From Desulfobacteraceae bacterium (GTDB lineage: Bacteria; Desulfobacterota; DSM-4660; Desulfatiglandales; HGW-15): DNA of 15,778 bases. Every line of letters starts with the position of its first letter. Position 1 is the first letter of the stretch. Under the pieces are notes generated by a model that was not told where the DNA came from, did no database searches, and worked only from the letters and a program-made list of their open reading frames with translations. The stretch spans positions 1-15,778 of the forward strand of contig RPPU01000026.1 of assembly GCA_003819975.1 (NCBI GenBank), given 5' to 3'. Position numbers and translations under genes: made by a program. This document shows positions 6,321 through 13,656 of the stretch, piece by piece.

Positions 6321-8620
6321 AAATATCAATGGGCAAGATTTCTTTCTTTATTGTTGTCGTATTGTGGGTGATGATTGGATTTTCTATAACGGCTGAAAAA
6401 CAGCAAAATGTCGGTTCGGTCCACGTCGCCGTTATAGGTGTTGCCAGATGGTCGGATGTCGCCTCACAGTTGCAGCCAAAGTTCATATTTACTGAAGAAA
6501 ACGCTTTATCCAAAGCTATTCCTACGACTTTAGCCCAATACCAGGAATTGCTGGATTCGATCAAAATCGCTTTAAGACTTGCCCCGCCCACCTCGGCGAC
6601 GACGAGCGAAGAAATGATTTCAAAAAAAGATTCCGGGGAAGAAAGCAAAACAAGTCAATCGACAGCCGAAAAGAAAGCCGGCGATGTTTCCCAGACGACG
6701 CAAATTTCTGCGACCGCGGCTACCCGCTTGTATGATAAGCCTCCCTTTACGGCGGCCGCATCCGTATATGATCCGATTATGGTGTATCAAAACGCCCTTA
6801 CTTTATATCAATTGGTCGCTTTGCTTAATAGGTCGATTAAGGATGCGGCGCTGAGAGAAGGATATGATCCATATATCGTCACTCTACAAATAACTCTCAT
6901 GCCATATTCCCATGATCTTAAATATGATGCTTATAGCACTATATCATTTTTTTCGGGAAGCAAAATGGAAGGTGCGGCCACACCAACTAAAGTTGAATCA
7001 GATTCTAATAATTATAATAGCTTTGTGGAATATATACTTCAATGGGCGCTTAAACAACCATATAATGATATTAAGACATTAAAGGAAGAAATAGAAAAAA
7101 CCGAATTTTTTAAGATTACATATTCTAAGGAAAATAAAGAAAATAAGGCTAATGAACTTGCCATAAAATTATATGAAATGTATAAAAATAAGCTTCGTAA
7201 TTTACTAGGCGGGAAGAGTTGTCAAAATCCTTTTATCCTACCTCTTCTCGCGACGGATAACCTGGAAGCCGGATCAGATGTTCGCTGTGTAAATGAAATT
7301 CGTCAATTAAGCCTTGCTCTTGTCGCTCTTGTGCAGGGATTCGGCGCATCGGCCGGAATTGATAAAACAAAACAGTTTATGAGCTCCGTCGCTGGAAACG
7401 ACCTAAACAGTTTGCTAACGTTAGGGCGACTGTCGGACAACACGATACAAGCCCGATTGGGGGCGATGTTGCAGCCGAATAAAAACAATTTCTCAATGGT
7501 TCCCAGAACCCATAATATCTCTCTTCTTGTAATGGCCCCAAAAACGGGTCTTAATTCCAATACTACAAACCCTTCGATAGAAATTAAGTCCATAAGGGCT
7601 ATTTCGAGAACAATTTTCCGAGATACCAAAACCGGCGATATGCTGAATACTCGAACGGAACGCATTATTAACAATAATTTATTGAGAATATTAAATTCCT
7701 ATAATATCATTATTCCCACAGACGAATCTGTAAATAAGATATGTCAAACTCTGTTAAACTCTGTTCAAGAAAATGATTATGATTTATTTGTACAAGTTTT
7801 GAACTTTCAATTTAATGCAAAAAATATAGATTTATCTTATGAATCACTATGGGTCGATCTCGCCAGTTTGTGGATCGGCGGCCAATATACGCAGATCACA
7901 TTTGATCTTCCGAGTCGGCTGCAAATAGAATGGCCGGACATGAAGCAATGGCTCATATGTAATGATGATATGAAAACGAAAATGACAGTCCTGCTTAAAG
8001 GAGGAAATAATATATTTGGAGAAGATTTAAAAAATGCATCCTTAGAGATTAAATTGCCGAAAAAAGAAGAACCGCCCGCGAAAAATAATGGCTCAGAAGA
8101 AGCGATCGTTATCTATGCCGATTCCATCGAAATATTGAACCAATCGAATATTCTGATCGCCTTTCCAACGCTGAAAACATTTGGTGATTATGAAAATGGG
8201 AAACTAGTGGGCTTTAAATTAAATCTGAATAATTCAATGGCTTCTCCTCATAAATTCGAAAATCTTTTCCTTAATAAGCTGACGGCAGCGGCGGAACCTC
8301 CAACGCCGAAGCCGAATTATATTCGGTCCATACAAACATACATTTTATCGGATAAAGGAGATGGATGGATTGATATTATTATTAGCAAAATACCTAATAA
8401 TAAATTATTTATAAAAAATACTAATGCGGTTTTAAAATCTTCAAATCCAAGTGGTATTATTGATAATGGGAAAGAGGGATTATATCTAATATTAAAGGAA
8501 GGGCAAGTGAGATTGAATTATGAAAATATGATACCAGGAACGAAGATTAAAATCGAAATTGTCGACGAGAAAAAAGCCGTAATTGAAAGTTACGAATATC
8601 CCGTTATTCAAAAAGTATGA
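6317..8620 (+). CDS. Large exported protein of unknown function in the peptidase cluster
   Basis: The product has 767 residues and starts with a signal peptide or N-terminal anchor (hydrophobic 8-24). After VGSVHVAVIGVARWSDV (32-48) comes a Ser/Thr/Lys/Glu-rich linker (about 93-135), a helical region with YDPIMVYQNALTLYQLVALL (151-170), a strand block YDPYIVTLQITLMPYSHD (183-200), another Lys/Glu-rich helix (about 250-295), then LPLLATDNLEAGSD, DLNSLLTLGRLSDNTIQARL and VPRTHNISLLVMAP (395-408). The last ~120 residues look beta-rich. I do not recognise the family. No enzymatic motif is visible; the Lys/Arg-rich linkers could be cleavage targets for the neighbouring peptidases, which is speculation. 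Start chosen for AAGGGGGAG just upstream; the gap after the caspase-like gene is 79 nt. Its stop is the last coding feature of element 1. Confidence 0.8.
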   Translation: MKISMGKISFFIVVVLWVMIGFSITAEKQQNVGSVHVAVIGVARWSDVASQLQPKFIFTEENALSKAIPTTLAQYQELLDSIKIALRLAPPTSATTSEEMISKKDSGEESKTSQSTAEKKAGDVSQTTQISATAATRLYDKPPFTAAASVYDPIMVYQNALTLYQLVALLNRSIKDAALREGYDPYIVTLQITLMPYSHDLKYDAYSTISFFSGSKMEGAATPTKVESDSNNYNSFVEYILQWALKQPYNDIKTLKEEIEKTEFFKITYSKENKENKANELAIKLYEMYKNKLRNLLGGKSCQNPFILPLLATDNLEAGSDVRCVNEIRQLSLALVALVQGFGASAGIDKTKQFMSSVAGNDLNSLLTLGRLSDNTIQARLGAMLQPNKNNFSMVPRTHNISLLVMAPKTGLNSNTTNPSIEIKSIRAISRTIFRDTKTGDMLNTRTERIINNNLLRILNSYNIIIPTDESVNKICQTLLNSVQENDYDLFVQVLNFQFNAKNIDLSYESLWVDLASLWIGGQYTQITFDLPSRLQIEWPDMKQWLICNDDMKTKMTVLLKGGNNIFGEDLKNASLEIKLPKKEEPPAKNNGSEEAIVIYADSIEILNQSNILIAFPTLKTFGDYENGKLVGFKLNLNNSMASPHKFENLFLNKLTAAAEPPTPKPNYIRSIQTYILSDKGDGWIDIIISKIPNNKLFIKNTNAVLKSSNPSGIIDNGKEGLYLILKEGQVRLNYENMIPGTKIKIEIVDEKKAVIESYEYPVIQKV

Positions 8621-8836
8621 ATTTGGTTCGAAATATAAATTGGTATCTATAGATAATGACCAACTGGCTGCCGGAAGTGAGGGGAGGGGTTCCGCTCATG
8701 GTGTTCCCGTCTCGGGATGTCCCGGGGAGATAATAAATAACGACTCTGATTCCGACGTCCCGCCGAATAAGATCGCCACTTGCAAGTGACGGGGTCCTGT
8801 CAATAAATATTCGCAATTTCGGGGCCATCGCAATTT
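8621..8836. other. Non-coding stretch after the peptidase cluster
   Basis: I see no supported gene here. There is a perfect 12-bp palindrome, CACTTGCAAGTG, at 8777-8788 and a short inverted repeat CGGGA-TG-TCCCG near 8713-8725. Neither is followed by a T run, so I cannot call an intrinsic terminator. Confidence 0.4.
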
Positions 8837-8956
8837 TCATAAGTTAGCAGCGTGCGCCATAACGAGCTCCAAAGAACCGAGGACTTTGCCTACGCGGATG
8901 TAATTTCGTTCCGTATCCCAGTCTTCGGAATACTCAATCAGATAACAAGAAGGGCC
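8837..8956 (-). pseudogene. Remnant of the C-terminus of an unrecognised gene
   Basis: On the minus strand 39 codons read as convincing protein, with LIEYSEDWDTERNYIRVGKV followed by LGSLELVMAHAANL, ending in TGA at 8839-8837. The frame begins directly after an in-frame stop at 8957-8959, and the only ATG is near the end, so it is a fragment. The patch is GC-richer than its surroundings, like the one at 3310-3411 at the other end of element 1. Confidence 0.35.
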
Positions 8957-8970
8957 TTATAATGCGTTTG

Positions 8971-9073
8971 AGCCATCTGAGTATAAATCCTCCTCTCTTT
9001 TGGTTGGAAGATCGAAGAGAGTTTGCGATGGCTCCTCCTTTAATCCAAATTGCGAACGTCACTGTACACTACC
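8971..9073 (+). repeat. Right-end repeat of the elements, copy 1
   Basis: Aligns with 13091-13192 with gaps. Shared blocks are AGCCATC, CTCTTTTG-TTGGAA-AT, CGATG-CCTCC and GAAC-T-ACTGTACA-TACC. After TACC, copy 2 continues through ~105 bp with a promoter into the full tRNA, whereas this copy jumps straight into the decayed tRNA segment at 9074. Confidence 0.68.
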
Positions 9074-9105
9074 CGGAATTGGCAGACGTAAGGTACATAA
9101 AATTC
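9074..9105 (+). other. Decayed middle copy of the tRNA-Leu 5' half
   Basis: Thirty-two bases match tRNA positions 11-42 (13309-13340) with four substitutions, at the 16th, 21st, 24th and 31st bases of the segment. The first ten tRNA bases and the promoter seen at the right-hand copy are missing. It lies exactly between a right-end repeat and a left-end repeat, so it is the junction of two tandem elements. Confidence 0.85.
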
Positions 9106-9230
9106 GATCAGGATGATTGAAAATTTCCCTGATTTCCCCTGATTATCCTTATAGATCAATGAGTTTCTTTTGTTTTTGTGTTCCGTTGTTGTCCGTTGTT
9201 TACTCCTTGAATATTCACAAATTATGCACA
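9106..9230 (+). repeat. Left-end repeat of the elements, copy 2
   Basis: Counterpart of 3095-3230. It carries two CCGTTGTT copies at 10-bp spacing (9183-9190, 9193-9200) where copy 1 has three, which accounts for most of the length difference. Confidence 0.8.
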
Positions 9231-9241
9231 CTATAAGAGCC

Positions 9242-9270
9242 TTGAATTCATTATTTTAATCGGCTAATAT
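9242..9270 (+). promoter_or_regulatory. Possible promoter giving a leaderless mRNA
   Basis: TTGAAT (9242-9247), a 17-bp spacer and TAATAT (9265-9270) end 7 nt before the ATG at 9278. Transcription would start at or next to the A of the start codon. The ATG has no Shine-Dalgarno sequence, and an in-frame stop at 9257-9259 excludes a longer start. The AT-rich context makes chance matches common. Confidence 0.4.
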
Positions 9271-9277
9271 TGCTTTT

Positions 9278-12200
9278 ATGAGGGAGCGTAAGTGGGTAGC
9301 AGCATATCAGCTTAACCTTTGGGCTGAAACAACTAATGCTAAGACACTATTTCCCGAGCTTATACGTCGCTTGGCTCATGCTACGGTGGAACAGGTCGAT
9401 CTAGAAAGCGTAGATTTTCCATCTGGCGAGGAAATTCACCGCCCTGGCTACGATGGCGTGACCGTTTCGAAACGTGGAAACGCTTGGGTTCCTGTTGGGA
9501 TGACTTATTGGGAGTTGGGAACAGATAAATATGTGGAGGGCAAACTTAATAAAGATTATAACAAACGGATTAAAGATCGTGGCCAAGGCGATTTTAGAGA
9601 AACAACTTTCATTTCGATTACGCCACATGACTTTACAAAAAAAAGAAAATGGGTAGAAGCGAAAAATAAACTCGGACACTGGCGAGAAGTCCGTATCTAT
9701 GATTCAGATAATTTGGAACAATGGCTAGAGAATGCTCCTGGTGTCGCTTTATGGCTCAGGGCGCATATGTCAATCCTGCCCGATGGTTTAGCCGACTTAT
9801 CTTCTCATTGGGACAATATCCAAGACAGTTTAAGAAAAAAATTACCTCCGGCAGCTCTCCTAGTTACTCGGCAAAATATGATCGAATCGTTCAAGGAATG
9901 GTTAAATAGGCAACCACAAGCATTAATTGTTCAAGGACATTCACCCCAAGAGGTCGTAGATGTATTTACGGCTTGGGTGGAATCGCTTCCCAAAATCGAA
10001 CAGGATATAATTGCTAGCCGTACAATTATAATTGAAAACGCAAAAGAAGGCCGCGCCCTTATCGATTCTGAACAACGTTTAATTCTAATTTGCGGGGAGC
10101 GATCAGGCCTTGACCAAACGTTTGTAGGAGAAGCACGCCGAAAGGGCCATCATATATTGATTCCGGTTTCTTCGATCTGGTCACAAGGAAACGAAATAGT
10201 TCGCCTAGATCGTATGAATCGAGTCGAGCTCGAGAAGATCTTAGCCGAAGCCGGATTAACTGAACAGGAGGCTTATTCGCTAGCCCATCAATCAGGTGGA
10301 TCTTTTACGGTCCTTAAGCGTCGATTTTCTTCAGTTCCAATTATTGAATCGCCAAAATGGGGAGAAGGTACGGAAGCTATCGAAATAGCTCCACTTCTTC
10401 TAGCTGGTTCATGGAAAGAAAGTATTTCTGCTGATCAAGTTATTATTAGCAAGATTGCCGGTCGTCCCTATAATGAAGTGTGGGGAATAGTAAATCGGTT
10501 GAGATATGAAGATGATGCGCCTGTGAGGTGGATAAATGGTATTTGGGAATTTATATCTCCTCTCGATGCATGGACTTTTCTTAGCACATCGATAAGTCCA
10601 GCGCAGTTGGATTTATTTGGAGATGCGGCGAAAGATGTACTCGGAGTAAATGACCCGCGGCTCGAATTGTCACCAGAGGAACGATGGCAAGCCTCATTTT
10701 TAGGAAAAAGATTTGATCATTCAAACGAGCTTCGCAATGGCATTGCTCAAACTTTAGCATTGCTCGCGACACAAGATGTTTCCGCACAAATCGCTGACAC
10801 GATGCCATTACAGATTCGTGTGAATCGTATTGTAGCGGAAATATTACCCGAGAACGCAGATTGGCGGAGATGGGCTTCTCTTGGAGGGCTGCTCCCCCTT
10901 ATCGCCGAAGCGGCGCCAGAAATATTTCTCACTGCGGTCGAATATGGTCTACGCGGAGACCAACCAGAACTTGCAAAGCTTTTTATTGATGAATATGGTG
11001 CCATAGGACAGTCAGAACATACTGGTCTGCTTTGGGCTTTAGAGCGATTAGCATGGTCGCCCGATTTCCTTCCTCGCGTATCTGTTTCATTGGCAAGACT
11101 TGCCGAGTGCGATCCTGGTGGGAAAATTGCTAACCGGCCTCAATCGAGTCTTCGAGATATATTTTTTTCGTGGATGCCTCACACCGCGGCTCCCCTTGAA
11201 CAGAGAATAGATATTCTCAAGTTATTATTATCCCGACATCACCTTATTGGATGGAAGCTGTTGCTGTCTTTGCTCCCCCACGGCGCTGAGAGCATCCTAG
11301 ATAATCCTACGCCCGAATGGAGGTTTTGGGCGGAGGGATGGAATCGTGGTGTTTCGGTCAAAGAGTATTTACTTTTTGTCCAAGCGATGATCCAATTGGC
11401 GACATCCACAGCAATAAAAGTACCTGAGAGATGGATAGATCTTATAGATTATTTAATCTTTATTCCTCGAGAAGACACAGAATCCGTGCTTGAAGGCCTT
11501 GAAAGCACAACTAAAGCTGATCTTGCGGTTGATTTACAAAAAAGGCTTTGGGATGGGCTTCGAGAAGAAATACGAAAAATCCAATATCACTCTGATACAA
11601 AGTGGGCGCTACCACAACATATCATAATCCGCCTTGAAACGATTCGGGACAGCCTCCAACCACAAGACGCTATCGATTTGGCTATTCCCCTCTTTAAAAA
11701 AGGATTTGATCATGTTTTCGATAAATCGCTCTCTTGGGAGCAAAATGAGAAAATTCGATGGCAAAATCGAGAAGATGCTATTAGGGCTATTATAAAAAGC
11801 CACGGATTTGATAGCATAATCAATCTCGTACAAAATGTCCAAAAAGATTGGGATGTTGGTGTTGCCTTCGTTAAAGCGACTGGTCCGGAATATCTGGCGT
11901 ATGTTCTCCCGGCTTTGTTATGTCACCCTGAAGAATCAGTTGCTAATTTCGCTGGCGCGTATGCGACCAATCTTATTGGGATATCTGGTCGCGATTGGGC
12001 TGAGAGCCTTCCCTTAGTTGGATGGAAAACTGCCGAAGTAGTTAAGTTCATTATTAGAATGCCTTTTGATAATAGAACTTGGGATTATATTAAACGTTTT
12101 GGCTCGACGATAGAAGATGATTATTGGCGACAGACGAATTATCTTACTTTAAGGCTTTCTCCAGGTGAAATAGAACGCGCATGTCGAAAACTCATTACAG

Positions 12201-13072
12201 TTGGTAGGCCAATATCGGCAATTGAATTGCTCGCAATGGAAGCGCCTACAATAGATAGCTTCGCTCCAAATGTTATACTCGATATCCTCGAAATTGCGCT
12301 AGCCGCGCCTCTAAAGGAGAAAGAAAATTTAATTGATAGGTATCATATTCTGGAATTGCTTGAACGACTCCAGAAAGCAACAGATGTGGATGAAACTAAG
12401 CTCGCCCGGCTTGAATGGCTTTTATTGCCCTTAATCGAATGCTACCATTATTTTCCAGCTACCTTACACAAAAGGATATCGGGAGATCCCGATTTCTTTA
12501 TTGAACTACTAACGGCGATTTATAAACCTCATCATCGAGATATTGATGAAGAGAAAAATCAAACTGATAATGAGAACGATGAAATAAATCGACTTCAATC
12601 AGAGCGTGCGTGGAAATTGCTAAATGAATGGCGTCAGATACCGGGAATGAAAGGTGATGGCAAGCTCGGTCGGCGAGAATTAAAAGAATGGATTAAATCG
12701 GTGAGAGATAAAGCGGCCGAATTGGATAGAAAGGAAGTGTGTGATATTACGCTCGGGGGAGTATTTGCTTTTTCTCCGAATGAAGAAGATGGAAGTTGGC
12801 CATGTATTCCTATTCGGGAAATTATTGAAGATGCCGAGTCGTCTGAACTCGAAAGAGGATTTGCTATTGGTATCGCAAACAAAAGAGGAATTTTCTCGAA
12901 AGCAATAGGGGAAGGCGGACAGCAGGAACGAGCATTAGCAGAAAAATATGATGCTTATGCAAAATCATGCCTTAGCAGTCATCCCAGGACTGCATCCATT
13001 TTATTGAAAGTTGCTAAAGACTACAAAATCGAAGCGAAGAGTGAAGATGAAAGAGCAAAGGTAGACAAATAA
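9278..13072 (+). CDS. Putative antiviral-type protein: nuclease-like N-terminus, degenerate NTPase, helical repeats
   Basis: The product has 1264 residues and no signal peptide, so it is cytoplasmic. Residues about 1-165 form a compact domain with RPGYDG (55-60), VPVGMTYWELGTD (71-83), a basic segment GKLNKDYNKR (88-97), FISITPHDF (111-119) and DSDNLEQWLENAPGVALWL (142-160). Asp59, Glu79 and Lys92/Lys96 could be a PD-(D/E)XK nuclease centre with a migrated lysine. Residues about 190-350 are laid out like a STAND/NACHT NTPase, but the Walker A position reads ALIVQGHSPQEVVDVF (215-230), with no GKT/S. Then come hydrophobic strands (RLILICGE, HHILIPVS) and a winged-helix-like part. The rest is helical repeats, with a conserved-looking C-terminus (DGSWPCIPIREIIED, ELERGFAIGIANKRGIFS, QERALAEKYDAYA). 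The protein seems full-length. Large proteins of this kind are widespread and mostly unnamed; a defence role is inference. There is no Shine-Dalgarno sequence. Confidence 0.8.
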   Translation: MRERKWVAAYQLNLWAETTNAKTLFPELIRRLAHATVEQVDLESVDFPSGEEIHRPGYDGVTVSKRGNAWVPVGMTYWELGTDKYVEGKLNKDYNKRIKDRGQGDFRETTFISITPHDFTKKRKWVEAKNKLGHWREVRIYDSDNLEQWLENAPGVALWLRAHMSILPDGLADLSSHWDNIQDSLRKKLPPAALLVTRQNMIESFKEWLNRQPQALIVQGHSPQEVVDVFTAWVESLPKIEQDIIASRTIIIENAKEGRALIDSEQRLILICGERSGLDQTFVGEARRKGHHILIPVSSIWSQGNEIVRLDRMNRVELEKILAEAGLTEQEAYSLAHQSGGSFTVLKRRFSSVPIIESPKWGEGTEAIEIAPLLLAGSWKESISADQVIISKIAGRPYNEVWGIVNRLRYEDDAPVRWINGIWEFISPLDAWTFLSTSISPAQLDLFGDAAKDVLGVNDPRLELSPEERWQASFLGKRFDHSNELRNGIAQTLALLATQDVSAQIADTMPLQIRVNRIVAEILPENADWRRWASLGGLLPLIAEAAPEIFLTAVEYGLRGDQPELAKLFIDEYGAIGQSEHTGLLWALERLAWSPDFLPRVSVSLARLAECDPGGKIANRPQSSLRDIFFSWMPHTAAPLEQRIDILKLLLSRHHLIGWKLLLSLLPHGAESILDNPTPEWRFWAEGWNRGVSVKEYLLFVQAMIQLATSTAIKVPERWIDLIDYLIFIPREDTESVLEGLESTTKADLAVDLQKRLWDGLREEIRKIQYHSDTKWALPQHIIIRLETIRDSLQPQDAIDLAIPLFKKGFDHVFDKSLSWEQNEKIRWQNREDAIRAIIKSHGFDSIINLVQNVQKDWDVGVAFVKATGPEYLAYVLPALLCHPEESVANFAGAYATNLIGISGRDWAESLPLVGWKTAEVVKFIIRMPFDNRTWDYIKRFGSTIEDDYWRQTNYLTLRLSPGEIERACRKLITVGRPISAIELLAMEAPTIDSFAPNVILDILEIALAAPLKEKENLIDRYHILELLERLQKATDVDETKLARLEWLLLPLIECYHYFPATLHKRISGDPDFFIELLTAIYKPHHRDIDEEKNQTDNENDEINRLQSERAWKLLNEWRQIPGMKGDGKLGRRELKEWIKSVRDKAAELDRKEVCDITLGGVFAFSPNEEDGSWPCIPIREIIEDAESSELERGFAIGIANKRGIFSKAIGEGGQQERALAEKYDAYAKSCLSSHPRTASILLKVAKDYKIEAKSEDERAKVDK

Positions 13073-13090
13073 CTACGAAGCTAAATAATA

Positions 13091-13192
13091 GAAGCCATCG
13101 AAAACTCTTTTGATTGGAAAATATCGAGAGGAAGATTTTTACAACGATGACCTCCCTTCTATTCCATAATGTGAACATTACTGTACAATACC
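13091..13192 (+). repeat. Right-end repeat of the elements, copy 2
   Basis: Counterpart of 8971-9073, starting 19 nt after the stop of the large gene. Short frames through here are not credible genes. The region 13193-13245 that follows holds nothing I recognise. Confidence 0.68.
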
Positions 13193-13245
13193 GATCTTCG
13201 AACGGATCAACGATAGCAAGAAAATCTTGTGAAGATATCCCATCG

Positions 13246-13275
13246 TTGCGGGCGCCGCTTTCAATAGATTATAAT
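13246..13275 (+). promoter_or_regulatory. Element-borne promoter of the reconstituted tRNA-Leu
   Basis: TTGCGG (13246-13251), an 18-bp spacer and TATAAT (13270-13275) end 23 nt before the tRNA. Spacing and the GATTATAAT core match the orphan promoter at 3002-3031, but the flanking bases differ, so it is not a simple recent copy. Confidence 0.6.
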
Positions 13276-13298
13276 CCCCCGTGTTCTTTCTGCTTCAG

Positions 13299-13384
13299 GC
13301 CGGGGTGGCGGAATTGGCAGACGCAAGGGACTTAAAATCCCTCGGGGTGAAAGCCCTGTACGGGTTCGATTCCCGTCCCCGGCA
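13299..13384 (+). tRNA. tRNA-Leu(UAA)
   Basis: A full 86-nt cloverleaf. The acceptor stem GCCGGGG pairs with CCCCGGC (13377-13383), with A as discriminator base. The D arm has AATTGGCAGAC and the anticodon stem is AGGGA/TCCCT around the loop CTTAAAA, giving anticodon TAA at 13333-13335. A long type-II variable arm (CGGGGTGAAAGCCCTG) identifies leucine, and the T arm is CGGGTTCGATTCCCG. CCA is not encoded. A T-rich stretch follows. Its first 42 nt are the segment duplicated at both element junctions, so the 5' half and promoter came with element 2 and only the 3' half is certain to be original. Confidence 0.96.
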
Positions 13385-13404
13385 GATTTTTTAGTCGGTT
13401 ATTT

Positions 13405-13656
13405 TTAGATCCCTTGGCGGGGGCCGAAAGAGTAAAGAGTTATTGATCCTTTTTCCCATTGATAAACGAGGCGCCGCGCTTGCCCGCGGACGGAATAGGC
13501 GTATGATCGCAAATCGTTGAGCTCGCCTCTGAGCTTTTTCCCGATTTCCGGACGATCGCGAACGTCGAGAATGGCCGCTTTCAACTCTTCACGCTCGTCC
13601 TCATCCCTGACTTTCTTTCGGAGATGGGCGAACTTGGCGGTTTCGAGGAGGATCAT
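13405..13656 (-). CDS. RelE/ParE-family toxin of a type II toxin-antitoxin pair
   Basis: The product has 83 residues. The closing blocks LRSYAYSVRGQARRLVYQWEKG and SITLYSFGPRQGI follow the RelE/ParE pattern of a strand with R-S-Y-x-Y, then R-R-L-V-Y, and a last strand ending in F-G-P-R. Preceding helices (AKFAHLRKKV, REELKAAILDV) complete the small alpha/beta fold. RelE members cut mRNA on the ribosome and ParE members poison gyrase; the sequence alone does not say which. The ATG overlaps the antitoxin stop (ATGA, 13653-13656), so translation is coupled and the antitoxin comes first. Codon use is GC-rich, like the backbone, so the pair may predate or be independent of the island. The stop lies 21 bp from the tRNA 3' end. 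Confidence 0.8.
   Translation of the reverse strand: MILLETAKFAHLRKKVRDEDEREELKAAILDVRDRPEIGKKLRGELNDLRSYAYSVRGQARRLVYQWEKGSITLYSFGPRQGI

Larger units (their letters stand above)
3095..9073. mobile_element. Element 1: tRNA-anchored island carrying the peptidase cluster
   Basis: It is bounded on the left by the tRNA 5' half (3052-3094) and on the right by a decayed copy of the same segment (9074-9105). Its left end (3095-3230) is repeated at the left end of element 2 and its right end (8971-9073) is repeated at the right end of element 2. Base composition is AT-rich compared with both flanks. Cargo is the C11 peptidase, C14 peptidase and 767-residue exported protein. No integrase, resolvase, transposase or excisionase is encoded, so it is non-autonomous now or has lost its recombinase. 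Confidence 0.72.
9106..13298. mobile_element. Element 2: tRNA-anchored island carrying one large putative defence gene
   Basis: Left-end repeat at 9106-9230, right-end repeat at 13091-13192, then an element-borne promoter and the intact tRNA. The single cargo gene nearly fills it. The organisation is the same as in element 1, with entirely different cargo, and again no recombinase gene. Confidence 0.7.

Noticed and set aside
3790..8620. Peptidase cluster considered as a bacterial gasdermin system
   Set aside because: Gasdermins are cytoplasmic proteins of roughly 260 residues next to a protease. Here all three products have signal sequences and the partner is 767 residues with no gasdermin-like layout.
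8777..8788. Perfect 12-bp palindrome CACTTGCAAGTG as a transcription terminator
   Set aside because: No T run follows on either strand and the hairpin would have no loop; at most it is a protein-binding site, with nothing to support it.
9040..9231. 63-codon minus-strand frame over the middle junction
   Set aside because: It reads straight through the tRNA-derived segment and the left-end repeat, so it is a product of the attachment-site sequence and not a gene.
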